Assembly (NCBI GenBank): GCA_021802685.1
Contig: JAJZRM010000011.1
Span: forward strand, 1-18,170
DNA length: 18,170 bases
Origin: Deltaproteobacteria bacterium
GTDB taxonomy: Bacteria; Desulfobacterota; Deferrimicrobia; Deferrimicrobiales; Deferrimicrobiaceae
Direction of reading: 5' to 3'
The notes beneath the pieces were generated by a model, which worked only from the letters and a program-made list of their open reading frames with translations, did no database searches and was not told the origin of the DNA. Of the stretch, positions 1 to 7,664 are shown in pieces; within the stretch, counting starts at the first letter, position 1; each line of letters starts with the position of its first letter. A program made the position numbers and the translations under genes.

Positions 1-1243
1 GATCTAGGAAGGGCCCCCGGCGCAGCCCTTCGCGGCGCACCGCCCGGAAGACCGGGGCGTTCCCCTGCAGCGGCTCCTTCGTTCCCTTGTCCTTCACCAG
101 CTCCAGGGCGGCGACCGTCCCGATGTGGCGGACGTCGCCGACCCCCGGCAGGTCCGCGAAGGCCCGCACCGCTTGCTCCAGCCGCGGCGCGATCCGGCCG
201 ACGTTCGAAAGCGCCCCGTTCTCCTCGAACAGGTCGAGGGAAGCCAGCGCCACCGCGCAGCCGATCGGGTTGGCGGTGTAGGTGTGGCCGTGGTAGAAGG
301 TCTTCCCGCCGTCCGGATCGTCCAGGAAGCCCTCGAACACCCGGTCGGTAGTGAGTGTGGCCGCCATCGGGATCGTCCCCGAAGTGAGCCCCTTCGACAG
401 GCAGAGGAAATCGGGGGAGACGCCGGCCTGCTCGCAGGCGAACATCGTCCCCGTGCGGCCGAACCCCGTCGCCACCTCGTCGACGATCAGGTGCGCGCCG
501 TGTTCGCGGGCCAGGCGCGCCGCCTCCGCCAGGAAGGCGGGCGGGTAGACCAGCATTCCGCCCGCGGCCATGAGCAGCGGTTCCAGGATCACCGCGGCGA
601 CCCGGCCTTCCCCCTCCTTCAACGCCGCCTCCAGCGCGCGGACACACGCGGTTTCGCAGCCGGGAGGCGACTTTCCCTCGGGGCACCGGTAGCAGTCCGG
701 CGCCGGAACGCGGCGGGCCGGGAACAGGATCGGCCGGAAGGCGCTTCGGAACGCCTCCACCCCGCTCACGCTCATGCACCCGGTGGTGTCTCCGTGGTAC
801 CCGCGCTCGAGGCACAGGAACCCGGTCTTTCCGGCCTGCCCCACGTTCTTCCAGTACTGGAGCGACATCTTGAGGGCCACCTCCACCGCCGTGGACCCGT
901 TGTCCGAGAAGAAGACCCGCGGAAGTCCCGGAGGCGCCGCGGCCGCCAGGCGCTCCGCGAGGCGGACCGCGGGCTCGTGGGTGACGCCCGCGAACAGGAC
1001 GTGGTCCAGCCGCGCCATCTGGCGGACGGCGGCCTCCCGGATCCGCGGATGGCAGTGTCCGTGGACCACGCACCACCAGCTCGAGACGGCGTCGTAGTAC
1101 CGGTTCCCTTCCGCGTCGAACAGGAACAGCCCCTCCGCGCGATCGATCCTCAGCGGCGGATCGTCCGCAAGGGAGCTCGCCCGGGTGTACGGGTGCCAGC
1201 AGTGCTCAAGGTCCTTCCGCAGCCAGCGGTCGCGGTCCATCAT
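1..1243 (-). CDS. bioA: Adenosylmethionine-8-amino-7-oxononanoate aminotransferase (BioA), 3' end cut by window
   Basis: This PLP enzyme transfers the amino group of S-adenosylmethionine to KAPA, giving DAPA, the penultimate step of dethiobiotin synthesis in the cytoplasm. About 414 codons are visible; the frame is open to the window edge and stops after EGLRRGPFLD, so roughly the last 40 residues expected for the family are missing. Recognisable motifs are SSWW-VVHGHCHP near residue 50, NGSTAVEVALKM, DEVATGFGRTG with the PLP-binding Asp, and LSKGLTSGTIPMA with the Schiff-base Lys near residue 284. Two in-frame ATGs (1243 and 1240) sit behind a GGAGG. The first gives a 4-base ATGA overlap with the bioD stop, the second a 1-base overlap. 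It is the last visible gene of the bio operon. The identification is secure and only the exact start is open, by one residue. Confidence 0.95.
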   Translation of the reverse strand, partial: MMDRDRWLRKDLEHCWHPYTRASSLADDPPLRIDRAEGLFLFDAEGNRYYDAVSSWWCVVHGHCHPRIREAAVRQMARLDHVLFAGVTHEPAVRLAERLAAAAPPGLPRVFFSDNGSTAVEVALKMSLQYWKNVGQAGKTGFLCLERGYHGDTTGCMSVSGVEAFRSAFRPILFPARRVPAPDCYRCPEGKSPPGCETACVRALEAALKEGEGRVAAVILEPLLMAAGGMLVYPPAFLAEAARLAREHGAHLIVDEVATGFGRTGTMFACEQAGVSPDFLCLSKGLTSGTIPMAATLTTDRVFEGFLDDPDGGKTFYHGHTYTANPIGCAVALASLDLFEENGALSNVGRIAPRLEQAVRAFADLPGVGDVRHIGTVAALELVKDKGTKEPLQGNAPVFRAVRREGLRRGPFLD

Positions 1244-1947
1244 GCGGGCCTCCACCGTTCGAGGAACGCCCTCCCCACCGGGGCGAACGCCTCCGCGCCC
1301 GCGGCCGGGTCGGCCAGGAACGGCACCTCCCCCAGCACCGGCGCCTTCGAGATCTCCTCCACGACGCGCAGGTTGTCGGTCAACAGATTCTCCGGAGCCC
1401 CGCCGCCGTCGCCCGGCGGCCGGTTGAAGACCAGCCCCGCCAGCGGGACCTCCCGCCGGCGGATTTCCTCGACGGTGAGCAGCGCGTGGTTGACGCACCC
1501 CAGGCGGTTCCCGACGACGACGAGAGCGGACAGTCCCAGCCGGACGACGAGATCCAGGGTCAGCACCCCTTCCGCCAGCGGCACGAGGATCCCCCCCGAT
1601 CCTTCCACGAGGACGGCTTCGTGGGCCGCGGCGAGGCGCCGGTACGCCGCCTCGATCACCGGAGCCTCGACGCGCCTGCCCTCCAGCGCTGCGGCCAGGC
1701 GGGGGGAGGCGGGGAAGGAGAACCGGTACGGGCAGAGATCCGCGAGCGCCTCTTCCGGCACGGAAGCCGGCAGGCCCATGAGGCGCCGGTGCTCCGCGAG
1801 ATCCGACGGCTCCCCCCGGGTCCCCGTCTGCACCCATTTCTGCGTGACCGCGCGAATGCCCCGCCCCCGGAGGAAGCCCGCCAGCAGCCCGCAAACCACC
1901 GTCTTTCCGACACCGGTGTCGGTGCCCGTGATGAAGATCCCCTTCAC
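1240..1947 (-). CDS. bioD: Dethiobiotin synthetase (BioD)
   Basis: BioD closes the ureido ring of dethiobiotin from DAPA and CO2 using ATP. The 235-residue product begins KGIFITGTDTGVGKT, the family P-loop, at its N-terminus. VEGSGGILVPL and NRLGCVNHALLTVEE match conserved BioD segments that contact substrate and nucleotide. The length is normal for the family (about 225-240). The start is a GTG at 1947 that overlaps the bioC stop by four bases (GTGA). An upstream GGAAAGG could act as ribosome binding site, but termination-reinitiation from bioC is likely. A longer in-frame extension upstream runs through bioC in another frame and has no family similarity, so it was not used. The stop overlaps the bioA start. 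Confidence 0.95.
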   Translation of the reverse strand: MKGIFITGTDTGVGKTVVCGLLAGFLRGRGIRAVTQKWVQTGTRGEPSDLAEHRRLMGLPASVPEEALADLCPYRFSFPASPRLAAALEGRRVEAPVIEAAYRRLAAAHEAVLVEGSGGILVPLAEGVLTLDLVVRLGLSALVVVGNRLGCVNHALLTVEEIRRREVPLAGLVFNRPPGDGGGAPENLLTDNLRVVEEISKAPVLGEVPFLADPAAGAEAFAPVGRAFLERWRPA

Positions 1948-2735
1948 CGCGCCGCCCTTTCCGGATCGGCGCCGAGGCACAGGAACACCTGGTATGTCGC
2001 CCGGATCCCTCCGTACCGTTCCCTGTACGCCCGTTCGACCCGCGCGAGCCGCCCGGGGCTCCACGGACCGCGCGAGCCGCCCCCTCCGGTCCCCGTGTAC
2101 CGGATGCTCCGGAACAGCTCCGGAAGGTTCGCGAACTCCTGCCGGTACGACCGCTCCTCGATGTCCCAACGGGAAAAGACGGCCGAAAGGGAAGCCGCGA
2201 TATCTTCCCCGGCGAGAAATCCGGCCGCGGCGGCGCGATCCGCCACCGGTCCCTCCCGCGTCGCGCGGAGCGCCTCGTCGAGCTCCAAGAACGTGCCGGG
2301 ACCGAAGAAGGTGAAGGTGAGGAGCCCCCCTGGAGGCAGGATGGACGCCATCCGCCGCACGGTGCGGTCGAACGAGAGAAACCACTGGAAGGTGGCGTTC
2401 GACGTGATCAGGTCGTATCGGCCGGCGACGACGTCCTCCGCGTCGCCCACGGCGAAGCGCGCCCGCGGATCGGCGACGCGCTCCCTTGCCAGGCGGACCA
2501 TCGCCTCGGAAATGTCCACACCTTCGATCGACGCCCCGGGGAAGGCGTCGAGGAGCATCCGCGTGTATAACCCCGTGCCGCAACCGGGCTCGAAGATCCT
2601 CACGGGACGGACCGGCGGCAAGGCGCTCAGGGTAAAAGATAGCAGGTCGGCCGCCGACCGCCGCTGGGCGTGGGCGTGGGCCTCGTAGCGGGCGGCGCTC
2701 ATCGTGAAGCGGCGCTTGACCGCGGGATCAGCCAT
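1944..2735 (-). CDS. bioC: Malonyl-ACP O-methyltransferase (BioC)
   Basis: BioC methylates the free carboxyl of malonyl-ACP so that fatty-acid synthase can elongate it to pimeloyl-ACP methyl ester, the first committed step of biotin synthesis. The 263-residue product has the class I SAM-binding motif FEPGCGTGLYTRML at about residues 48-61, followed by GVDISEAMV and a TSNATFQWF segment typical of BioC. The N-terminal ADPAVKRRFTMSAARYEAHA also resembles BioC proteins. ATG 2735 is chosen because upstream residues in this frame do not resemble the family. It overlaps the upstream esterase gene by 8 bases and bioD by 4. Position beside bioF and bioD supports BioC over a generic methyltransferase. 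Confidence 0.92.
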   Translation of the reverse strand: MADPAVKRRFTMSAARYEAHAHAQRRSAADLLSFTLSALPPVRPVRIFEPGCGTGLYTRMLLDAFPGASIEGVDISEAMVRLARERVADPRARFAVGDAEDVVAGRYDLITSNATFQWFLSFDRTVRRMASILPPGGLLTFTFFGPGTFLELDEALRATREGPVADRAAAAGFLAGEDIAASLSAVFSRWDIEERSYRQEFANLPELFRSIRYTGTGGGGSRGPWSPGRLARVERAYRERYGGIRATYQVFLCLGADPERAAR

Positions 2736-3417
2736 CGGCCGCGACCGCACGGAACCGTTCATCGAGGAACGCGGCGTGCGGCGCTCCCCGGAGCAGGTGG
2801 AACGACGCCCGGCCGCTCTCCGCGGCCACCTCTTCCGCTTCCCCGGCCGGCGCGACCACGTCCTTTTCCCCATGGACGATCGCGACGGGGCATGAAGGGA
2901 GGGCGGACAGGGACAGGCTCGCCGTGGAAAGGTAGGAAAGGCCGGATAGCAGCCCCTTTTCGTCCATCTCCCGCAGGTACTCCTCCTGCAACCCGGCACG
3001 GAATTCGCGGTACGCCGCCATCCGCGACGGGAAGAAGCATTGCGCGTGGAAATCCGAAAGGCACGCTCTGCGGTCGCGCAACAGCTTCTCCCGGACCGCC
3101 TCCACAGCGTCGGCGGGGTATCGGCGCCGTATGCCGACCAGGACGACGCGCCGCACCCGCCGCGGGTGCCGCCTCGCGAACTCCGCCGCGAGGAATCCTC
3201 CGAGGGACCATCCGACGACCGTCACGGGGCCGCGCGCCACACCGTCGAGGAACGCCGCGAGGCGGTCCGGAAACCCTTCGGGCCTCAAGGGCCCTGCGAC
3301 CACCGCGGCGACGCCGGGGAACAGGCCGTCGAAGATTCGGCCGTCCGTCGCCCAACCGGGGAGCAGGACCATTCCGGGGGCGGTCCTTCCGACGGAGGTG
3401 AACTCCTCAAGGAGCAC
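2728..3417 (-). CDS. bioH: BioH-like alpha/beta hydrolase, probable pimeloyl-ACP methyl ester esterase
   Basis: The likely role is to cleave pimeloyl-ACP methyl ester and end the BioC-initiated elongation cycle. The 229-residue protein carries the nucleophile elbow GWSLGG (Ser71), identical to the motif of E. coli BioH. Asp186 (VHGEKDVVAP) and His214 (RGAPHAAF) complete a plausible triad. The segment before the first helix reads LLPGWATDG, with Pro where E. coli BioH has His (LLHGWG). The start is taken as GTG 3417, behind GGAGG with 6-base spacing, overlapping bioF by 11 bases; Met16 (3372) is an alternative. Context between bioF and bioC makes the biotin role likely. Esterases in this position vary between lineages (BioH, BioG, BioK and others), so the symbol is by analogy. 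Confidence 0.8.
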   Translation of the reverse strand: MLLEEFTSVGRTAPGMVLLPGWATDGRIFDGLFPGVAAVVAGPLRPEGFPDRLAAFLDGVARGPVTVVGWSLGGFLAAEFARRHPRRVRRVVLVGIRRRYPADAVEAVREKLLRDRRACLSDFHAQCFFPSRMAAYREFRAGLQEEYLREMDEKGLLSGLSYLSTASLSLSALPSCPVAIVHGEKDVVAPAGEAEEVAAESGRASFHLLRGAPHAAFLDERFRAVAADG

Positions 3418-4552
3418 CGAGGGCCTCCACGACGCCCCTCACCTGGGAATCCCCGTGCGCGGCGGTCAGGGAGAACCGCAGCCTCGCAGCCCCCTCCGGC
3501 ACCGTGGGCGGACGGACGGGCAGTGCGAGGTACCCCCGGTCGGCCAGTTGCCCCGAGAGGGCGACCGCGCGGGCGCTGCCGCCCACCACCACCGGAACGA
3601 TCTGGCTGTCTCCGCCCACGGTCCAGCCGTTCGCGCGCAGCGCTCCCCGGAAGGACGCCGACCGGCGGAGAAGCTCCGCTCCGCGCGTCTCCCCCGCCTG
3701 GCAAAGCCGCAGGGCGGCAAGGTCCGCGGCGATCACCGGGGCCGGCAGCGCCGTGGAGTAGATGAAGCTTCGGGCGGAGTTCACGAGGAAATCCACGATC
3801 GTGCGGGACGCGGCGAGGTACGCGCCGAAACCGCCCAGCGCCTTGCTGAACGTCCCCATCACCAGTTCGACCTCTCCCGCCAGCCCTTCCGCCTCGACGC
3901 ACCCCCTCCCCTCCGGCCCGAAGACCCCCGTCGCGTGCGCCTCGTCGACCATGAAGAGGCACCGGTGGCGGCGGCAAGCGTCGAGAAGGGGAACAAGGGG
4001 CGCGCGGTCTCCGTCCATGCTGAAGACGCTCTCCGTCATCACGAGCGCCCGCCGGAACGCCCCGCGGTGCTTTTCAAGCAACGCCGACAGGTGCTCCGGG
4101 TCGTTGTGCCGGAAGCGCAGCAGCTTGGCGCGCGACAGCAGCGCCCCGTCCAACTGGCTCGCGTGGCTGAGCTGGTCCGCGAAGACGGCGTCGTGGCGGC
4201 CGAAGAGCGCCGGAACGATTCCCGTGTTCGCCTGGTAGCCGGAATTGAAGACCAGCGCGGCATCCGTACCCTTGAACGCGGCGACCTCCTCCTCGAGCTC
4301 GTGGTGGATCTCCAGGTCCCCGCTCATCAGGCGGGACGCGCCCGTCCCCGTGCCGTACCGTTCGAGAGCCTCCCTCGCCGCGGCGGCCAGCGCCGGGTGG
4401 CAGGAGAGTCCGAGGTAGTCGTTCGAGGAAAAATCGACGTACTCGCGGCCTCCCCGGACGGCGACGCCGGGGCGGCGGTCCTCGGAGGGAGACAGGCGCC
4501 GCAGCAGGTGCAGCCGCCCGCGTTCCTCGAGGAACTCCTTCCACCCTTCCAT
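3407..4552 (-). CDS. bioF: 8-amino-7-oxononanoate synthase (BioF)
   Basis: BioF condenses pimeloyl-ACP (or CoA) with L-alanine, losing CO2, to give KAPA. The 381-residue product is a standard alpha-oxoamine synthase. DFSSNDYLGLS is near residue 40, followed by GTGTGASRLMSG, SGYQANTG, ADQLSHAS with His130, and VDEAHATGVFG with Asp203 and His206. TFSKALGGFGAY contains the PLP lysine at residue 237. ATG 4552 is preferred over an in-frame ATG 75 bases upstream. It follows GGGGAGG with good spacing, starts directly with the family-like EGWKEFLEERG, and overlaps the stop of the upstream nuclease gene by one base (TGATG). The 3' end overlaps the esterase gene. Confidence 0.95.
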   Translation of the reverse strand: MEGWKEFLEERGRLHLLRRLSPSEDRRPGVAVRGGREYVDFSSNDYLGLSCHPALAAAAREALERYGTGTGASRLMSGDLEIHHELEEEVAAFKGTDAALVFNSGYQANTGIVPALFGRHDAVFADQLSHASQLDGALLSRAKLLRFRHNDPEHLSALLEKHRGAFRRALVMTESVFSMDGDRAPLVPLLDACRRHRCLFMVDEAHATGVFGPEGRGCVEAEGLAGEVELVMGTFSKALGGFGAYLAASRTIVDFLVNSARSFIYSTALPAPVIAADLAALRLCQAGETRGAELLRRSASFRGALRANGWTVGGDSQIVPVVVGGSARAVALSGQLADRGYLALPVRPPTVPEGAARLRFSLTAAHGDSQVRGVVEALGAP

Positions 4553-5532
4553 CAGGCGCCTCCCCGGGCGGGAGGGAACTTCCCGGAGAAGAGGTACCGC
4601 TCGAACATCCGCTGGTAGTCGGTCCACCGGGCCCCCTCCCGGAGCTCCTCGATCGCGTCGTTGAAGGCCGTCACCTTCGCGTCCATGTTCTCCACGAAAT
4701 GGAGCAGGACCGCCTCGAGGATCTTGGGCCGCTTGGGCGACCCGTACTCGAGCTCGCCGTGGTGGGAGAGGATCATGTGCTTGACCAGCATCGTCTTCTC
4801 CGGAGGGAAACCGGGGAGGGAAGCGCAGACGCGGTCCACGTATTCCGCTCCCATGTACAGGTGTCCGAGCAGCCGCCCTTCGTCCGTGTAGTCGAAGGCG
4901 CCCTCGTAAGAGAGCTCGTGCACTTTCCCGACGTCATGCAGCAGCGCTCCCGCCGTCAGCAGGTCGGCGTTCACCCCTACGTAGTGGGAGGAGAGGAAGC
5001 GGCAGATCCCGGCGACCGACACGGTGTGCTCCAGCAGCCCGCCGATGTAGTCGTGGTGCATCGTCTTGCCTCCCGGCGCCTGCCGGAACCGCCGCGCCAC
5101 GTCCGCCTCGGGAGGATCGGGGAACACGGCCGAAAGCAGCCGCGCAAGGTCCGCGTCCCGGACCTCCGAGAGGAATCCCTGCAAGGTCCTCCAGAGGGGA
5201 TCGATCCCCTTCCGCGTGACCGGAAGATACTCCGTCAGGTCCTTCGCGCCCCCCGCCTCCAGCCGCACGTCGTGGACCTTCAGCTGGACGCGCCCCTGGT
5301 ACGCGATCGCGCTGCCGCTCGCCTCGACCACGTCGTCCCGTTCGAACCGCTTGCCGATCTCCTCCGCCCGGTCCCAGACCCGTCCCTCCATCTGGCCCGT
5401 CCGGTCCCGCAGCTGCAGGCTCAGGTACGGCTTCCCGGCGTTGCTGGTCAACAACGCCTTGCCCGCCACGAGGAACAGGTCCCGTACCTGCTCGCCTTCC
5501 TTGATATCCTTCACGAAACGGTTTTTCGGCAT
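4552..5532 (-). CDS. YhaM-like 3'-5' exoribonuclease (OB-fold plus HD domain)
   Basis: The 326-residue protein has the two-part layout of B. subtilis YhaM, a 3'-5' exoribonuclease that can also act on DNA. An N-terminal OB-fold nucleic-acid-binding domain (about residues 10-95, including KPYLSLQLRDRTGQMEGRVWD) precedes an HD metal-binding domain (about 155-290). The HD part contains MHHDYIGGLLEHT, LLHDVGK with the His199-Asp200 pair, SHHGELEYGSPK and a final Asp in ENMDAKV. Length matches YhaM (about 314). ATG 5532 lies 8 bases behind a GGGGA and begins MPKNRFVKDI, as expected for the family; upstream in-frame residues look non-coding. It sits 22 bases after the FAD dehydrogenase and is coupled to bioF by TGATG. 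No known biotin role explains this linkage. Confidence 0.85.
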   Translation of the reverse strand: MPKNRFVKDIKEGEQVRDLFLVAGKALLTSNAGKPYLSLQLRDRTGQMEGRVWDRAEEIGKRFERDDVVEASGSAIAYQGRVQLKVHDVRLEAGGAKDLTEYLPVTRKGIDPLWRTLQGFLSEVRDADLARLLSAVFPDPPEADVARRFRQAPGGKTMHHDYIGGLLEHTVSVAGICRFLSSHYVGVNADLLTAGALLHDVGKVHELSYEGAFDYTDEGRLLGHLYMGAEYVDRVCASLPGFPPEKTMLVKHMILSHHGELEYGSPKRPKILEAVLLHFVENMDAKVTAFNDAIEELREGARWTDYQRMFERYLFSGKFPPARGGA

Positions 5533-5554
5533 GCTTCCCCTCTGTCTTCTTTTT

Positions 5555-7159
5555 CTACGCGGAATGGATTTCGAGGATGCGCAGGGCGGCCCGGATCCCG
5601 TCCACGGCGGAGGAGACGATGCCCCCGGCATGCCCCGCCCCCTCCCCCACAGGATACAACCCTTTGACGGTGGCCGATTCATAATTCACCCGTTCGATGC
5701 GCACCGGGGAAGAGGTCCTGGACTCCACGGCGTAGAGCGTCGCCTCCCCCGTGAGGAAGCCGTGCATCGTCCGCCCGAATCGCAACAGCCCGAAGCGAAG
5801 GTCGTCCTCCACCGCCTCGGGGAGGATTCCCGCCAGCGTGTCCCTCAACGTGCCGGGCGCGAGCGCGCGCCCGGGCGCCGGAGGCAGATCCTTCCCGTGG
5901 AGGAAGGAGAGCAGGTTCGCCGCGGGGAGGGCGTACCCTCCCCCGCCGCGCCGGAACGCCCGCCGCTCGATCTCCTCCTGGAAAGCGATTCCCGCGAGCG
6001 GTCCCTCCGAGGGATCCCCCTCGGCCCCGAAATCCGCCGGGCTCACCGCCGCCACGACGCCGCTGTTGGCGAAACCCGAATCCCGCGCCCGCCGGCTCAT
6101 CCCGTTCACGGCCGCCTGCCCTTCCCCCGACGCGGCGTTCATCACTTCCCCGCCGGGACACATGCAGAAGGAGTAGACGCCGCGACCGAAGGGGGCGTGC
6201 GCCGAAAGGCGGTAGTCGGCCGGCGGGAGTCCCTTCCCCGCCGCCCGGCCGTACTGGATCCGGTCGATCAACCCCTGCGGGTGCTCCACCCGGAATCCCA
6301 CCGCGAACGCCTTCGGGGTCATGAGGACGCCCTGCTCGTGGAGCCTCCGGACCGTGTCCCGCGCGGAGTGCCCGACGGCCAGCACCACGAAGGGGGAGGG
6401 AATCTCTTCCCCGCCGGCCAGCCGCACCCCCCGGACCGCCCCGCCCTCCTGGAGCAGTTCCTCGACGCGGGCGCCGAAACGAATCGTTGCGCCGAGGGAA
6501 AGCAGCTCCTCCCGCATCCGGCGGCAGAACCCCCGGAGCCGGTCGGTCCCGACGTGGGGCTTCGCGTCGGCGGCCAGGCCGGGGATCCCCGCGAAATCCT
6601 CGAATGCGGACACGACGTGCTCCACGAGCGGGTCCCCGATCCGCGTGGTGAGCTTCCCGTCGGAAAAGGTCCCGGCGCCTCCCTCACCGAACTGGACGTT
6701 GCTCTCCGGATCGAGGATCCCTTCCCTCCAGAAGCGATCCACGTCGACGGCGCGCTCCTCCACCGGCCGGCCGCGCTCCAACACCACGGGAGGCGCTCCG
6801 AACCGGGCGAGCGTCAGGGCGGCGAACAGCCCCGACGGACCCATCCCCACGACCACGGGAGGGACGGCCGGGGCTTTCCGAACCGGGGCCGCCGGGAACG
6901 GGTCCGGGGGCGGCTCGTGCCGCCGGGCGTTGGGGACCCGCGCGCAAACCGACTCCTCGGCCGCCGCCGACCGCAGGACGCACTCGACCGTGTACACCCT
7001 CCGGATATCGCCTTTCCGGCGGGCGTCGAACCCCCGCCGCACGACGGAAAACCGGACCACCTCGCCGGCCGGAACGCCTATAATCGTCTTTATGCGATCG
7101 ATCAGCGCATTTTCCGGCAGCGCCGGCGGAACGCGGATATCGGAGATGCGGATCGTCAA
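5555..7159 (-). CDS. FAD-dependent dehydrogenase of the COG2509 type, function unknown
   Basis: This is a 534-residue flavoprotein of unknown substrate. An N-terminal domain of about 90 residues (TIRISDIRVPP through RRGFDARRKGDI) is characteristic of this uncharacterised dehydrogenase family. A Rossmann FAD-binding motif, VVVGMGPSGLFAAL, follows near residues 102-116. Downstream are GEGGAGTFSDGKLTTR, SFCMCPGGEV and a C-terminal GEGAGHAGGIVSSAVDG that would close over the flavin. The start is assigned to TTG 7159, just before TIRISDIRV and 8 bases behind AAAGGGG; GTG 7168 is the other candidate. Either start overlaps the 5' end of the divergent lipoprotein gene. It is probably first in the operon leading into the nuclease and bio genes. 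Related proteins are often annotated as NAD(FAD)-utilising dehydrogenases, but no reaction can be assigned from sequence. Confidence 0.82.
   Translation of the reverse strand: MTIRISDIRVPPALPENALIDRIKTIIGVPAGEVVRFSVVRRGFDARRKGDIRRVYTVECVLRSAAAEESVCARVPNARRHEPPPDPFPAAPVRKAPAVPPVVVGMGPSGLFAALTLARFGAPPVVLERGRPVEERAVDVDRFWREGILDPESNVQFGEGGAGTFSDGKLTTRIGDPLVEHVVSAFEDFAGIPGLAADAKPHVGTDRLRGFCRRMREELLSLGATIRFGARVEELLQEGGAVRGVRLAGGEEIPSPFVVLAVGHSARDTVRRLHEQGVLMTPKAFAVGFRVEHPQGLIDRIQYGRAAGKGLPPADYRLSAHAPFGRGVYSFCMCPGGEVMNAASGEGQAAVNGMSRRARDSGFANSGVVAAVSPADFGAEGDPSEGPLAGIAFQEEIERRAFRRGGGGYALPAANLLSFLHGKDLPPAPGRALAPGTLRDTLAGILPEAVEDDLRFGLLRFGRTMHGFLTGEATLYAVESRTSSPVRIERVNYESATVKGLYPVGEGAGHAGGIVSSAVDGIRAALRILEIHSA
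7079..7084 (+). promoter_or_regulatory. Possible -10 hexamer for the LEA14-like lipoprotein gene
   Basis: A perfect TATAAT lies 62 bases before the chosen ATG of the lipoprotein gene, inside the 5' part of the divergent FAD gene. No good -35 is visible 16-18 bases upstream (the sequence there is GC-rich), so this is only a candidate. Transcription from it would give a leader of about 55 bases to ATG 7146. Confidence 0.35.
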
Positions 7160-7664
7160 GCGGTTCACCCCTTTCCTGCTCGTCGCGGCGCTGGCGCTTT
7201 CCGCGTCCTCCTGCCGGCCGCTGATCCGGGAGGTCTTCCGGAACCCGAAAGTGAAGCTGGTCGACGTCGTGGTTTCCGGGAACCCCTTCCTGGCCCCGAG
7301 GGCGCCGCTGGACGCGGTCCTCCACCTCTCGGTCGACAACCCCAACGGATACCCGCTGACCGTGGTCCAGGTCGCCTACACGGCCACCCTGGGAACGCGG
7401 CGCGTGGCGAGCGGGGAGCGGGACGAGGAGATCCGCATCGAGCCGGCCGGAGTGACGGTCGTGAAGATTCCCGTGCAACTGGTTCCCCAAGCCTTCGAGG
7501 CGGCGCTGCGCGAGGTGCTGGAGGCGCGGGCGGCCTCCTACGAGTTCAACGGATCCGTAGAGGTGATCGCACCGATCGTCGGAGCCGTCCGGATCCCTTT
7601 CTCCAAGCACGGAACGATCGACCCGGCGACCCTTCTGCGGAAGAAGGGGATCGGCTTCAATTGA
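7146..7664 (+). CDS. LEA14-like (WHy domain) lipoprotein
   Basis: The 172-residue protein starts MRIVKRF followed by a hydrophobic stretch and LSASSC, a type II signal peptide with the lipidated Cys at about residue 23. The lipobox is imperfect, with Ala at -3. The rest resembles the LEA type 2/WHy fold: VVVSGNPFL, LHLSVDNPNGYPLTVVQVAYT and a late IPVQL strand match the pattern of bacterial LEA14-like proteins found in outer-membrane or periplasmic contexts. The family is linked to stress in plants; the bacterial role is unclear. ATG 7146 gives the cleanest signal peptide. An in-frame ATG at 7092 would add 18 residues before it. The 5' end overlaps the FAD gene on the other strand, and the 3' end overlaps the hydroxyacid dehydrogenase by 8 bases. 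Confidence 0.8.
   Translation: MRIVKRFTPFLLVAALALSASSCRPLIREVFRNPKVKLVDVVVSGNPFLAPRAPLDAVLHLSVDNPNGYPLTVVQVAYTATLGTRRVASGERDEEIRIEPAGVTVVKIPVQLVPQAFEAALREVLEARAASYEFNGSVEVIAPIVGAVRIPFSKHGTIDPATLLRKKGIGFN

Noticed and set aside
125..2314. Very long plus-strand open frame (729 codons) across bioA, bioD and bioC
   Set aside because: The product is low-complexity Arg/Pro/Gly/Ala-rich with no motif, while the opposite strand encodes clear enzymes. It is a typical antisense shadow in high-GC DNA.
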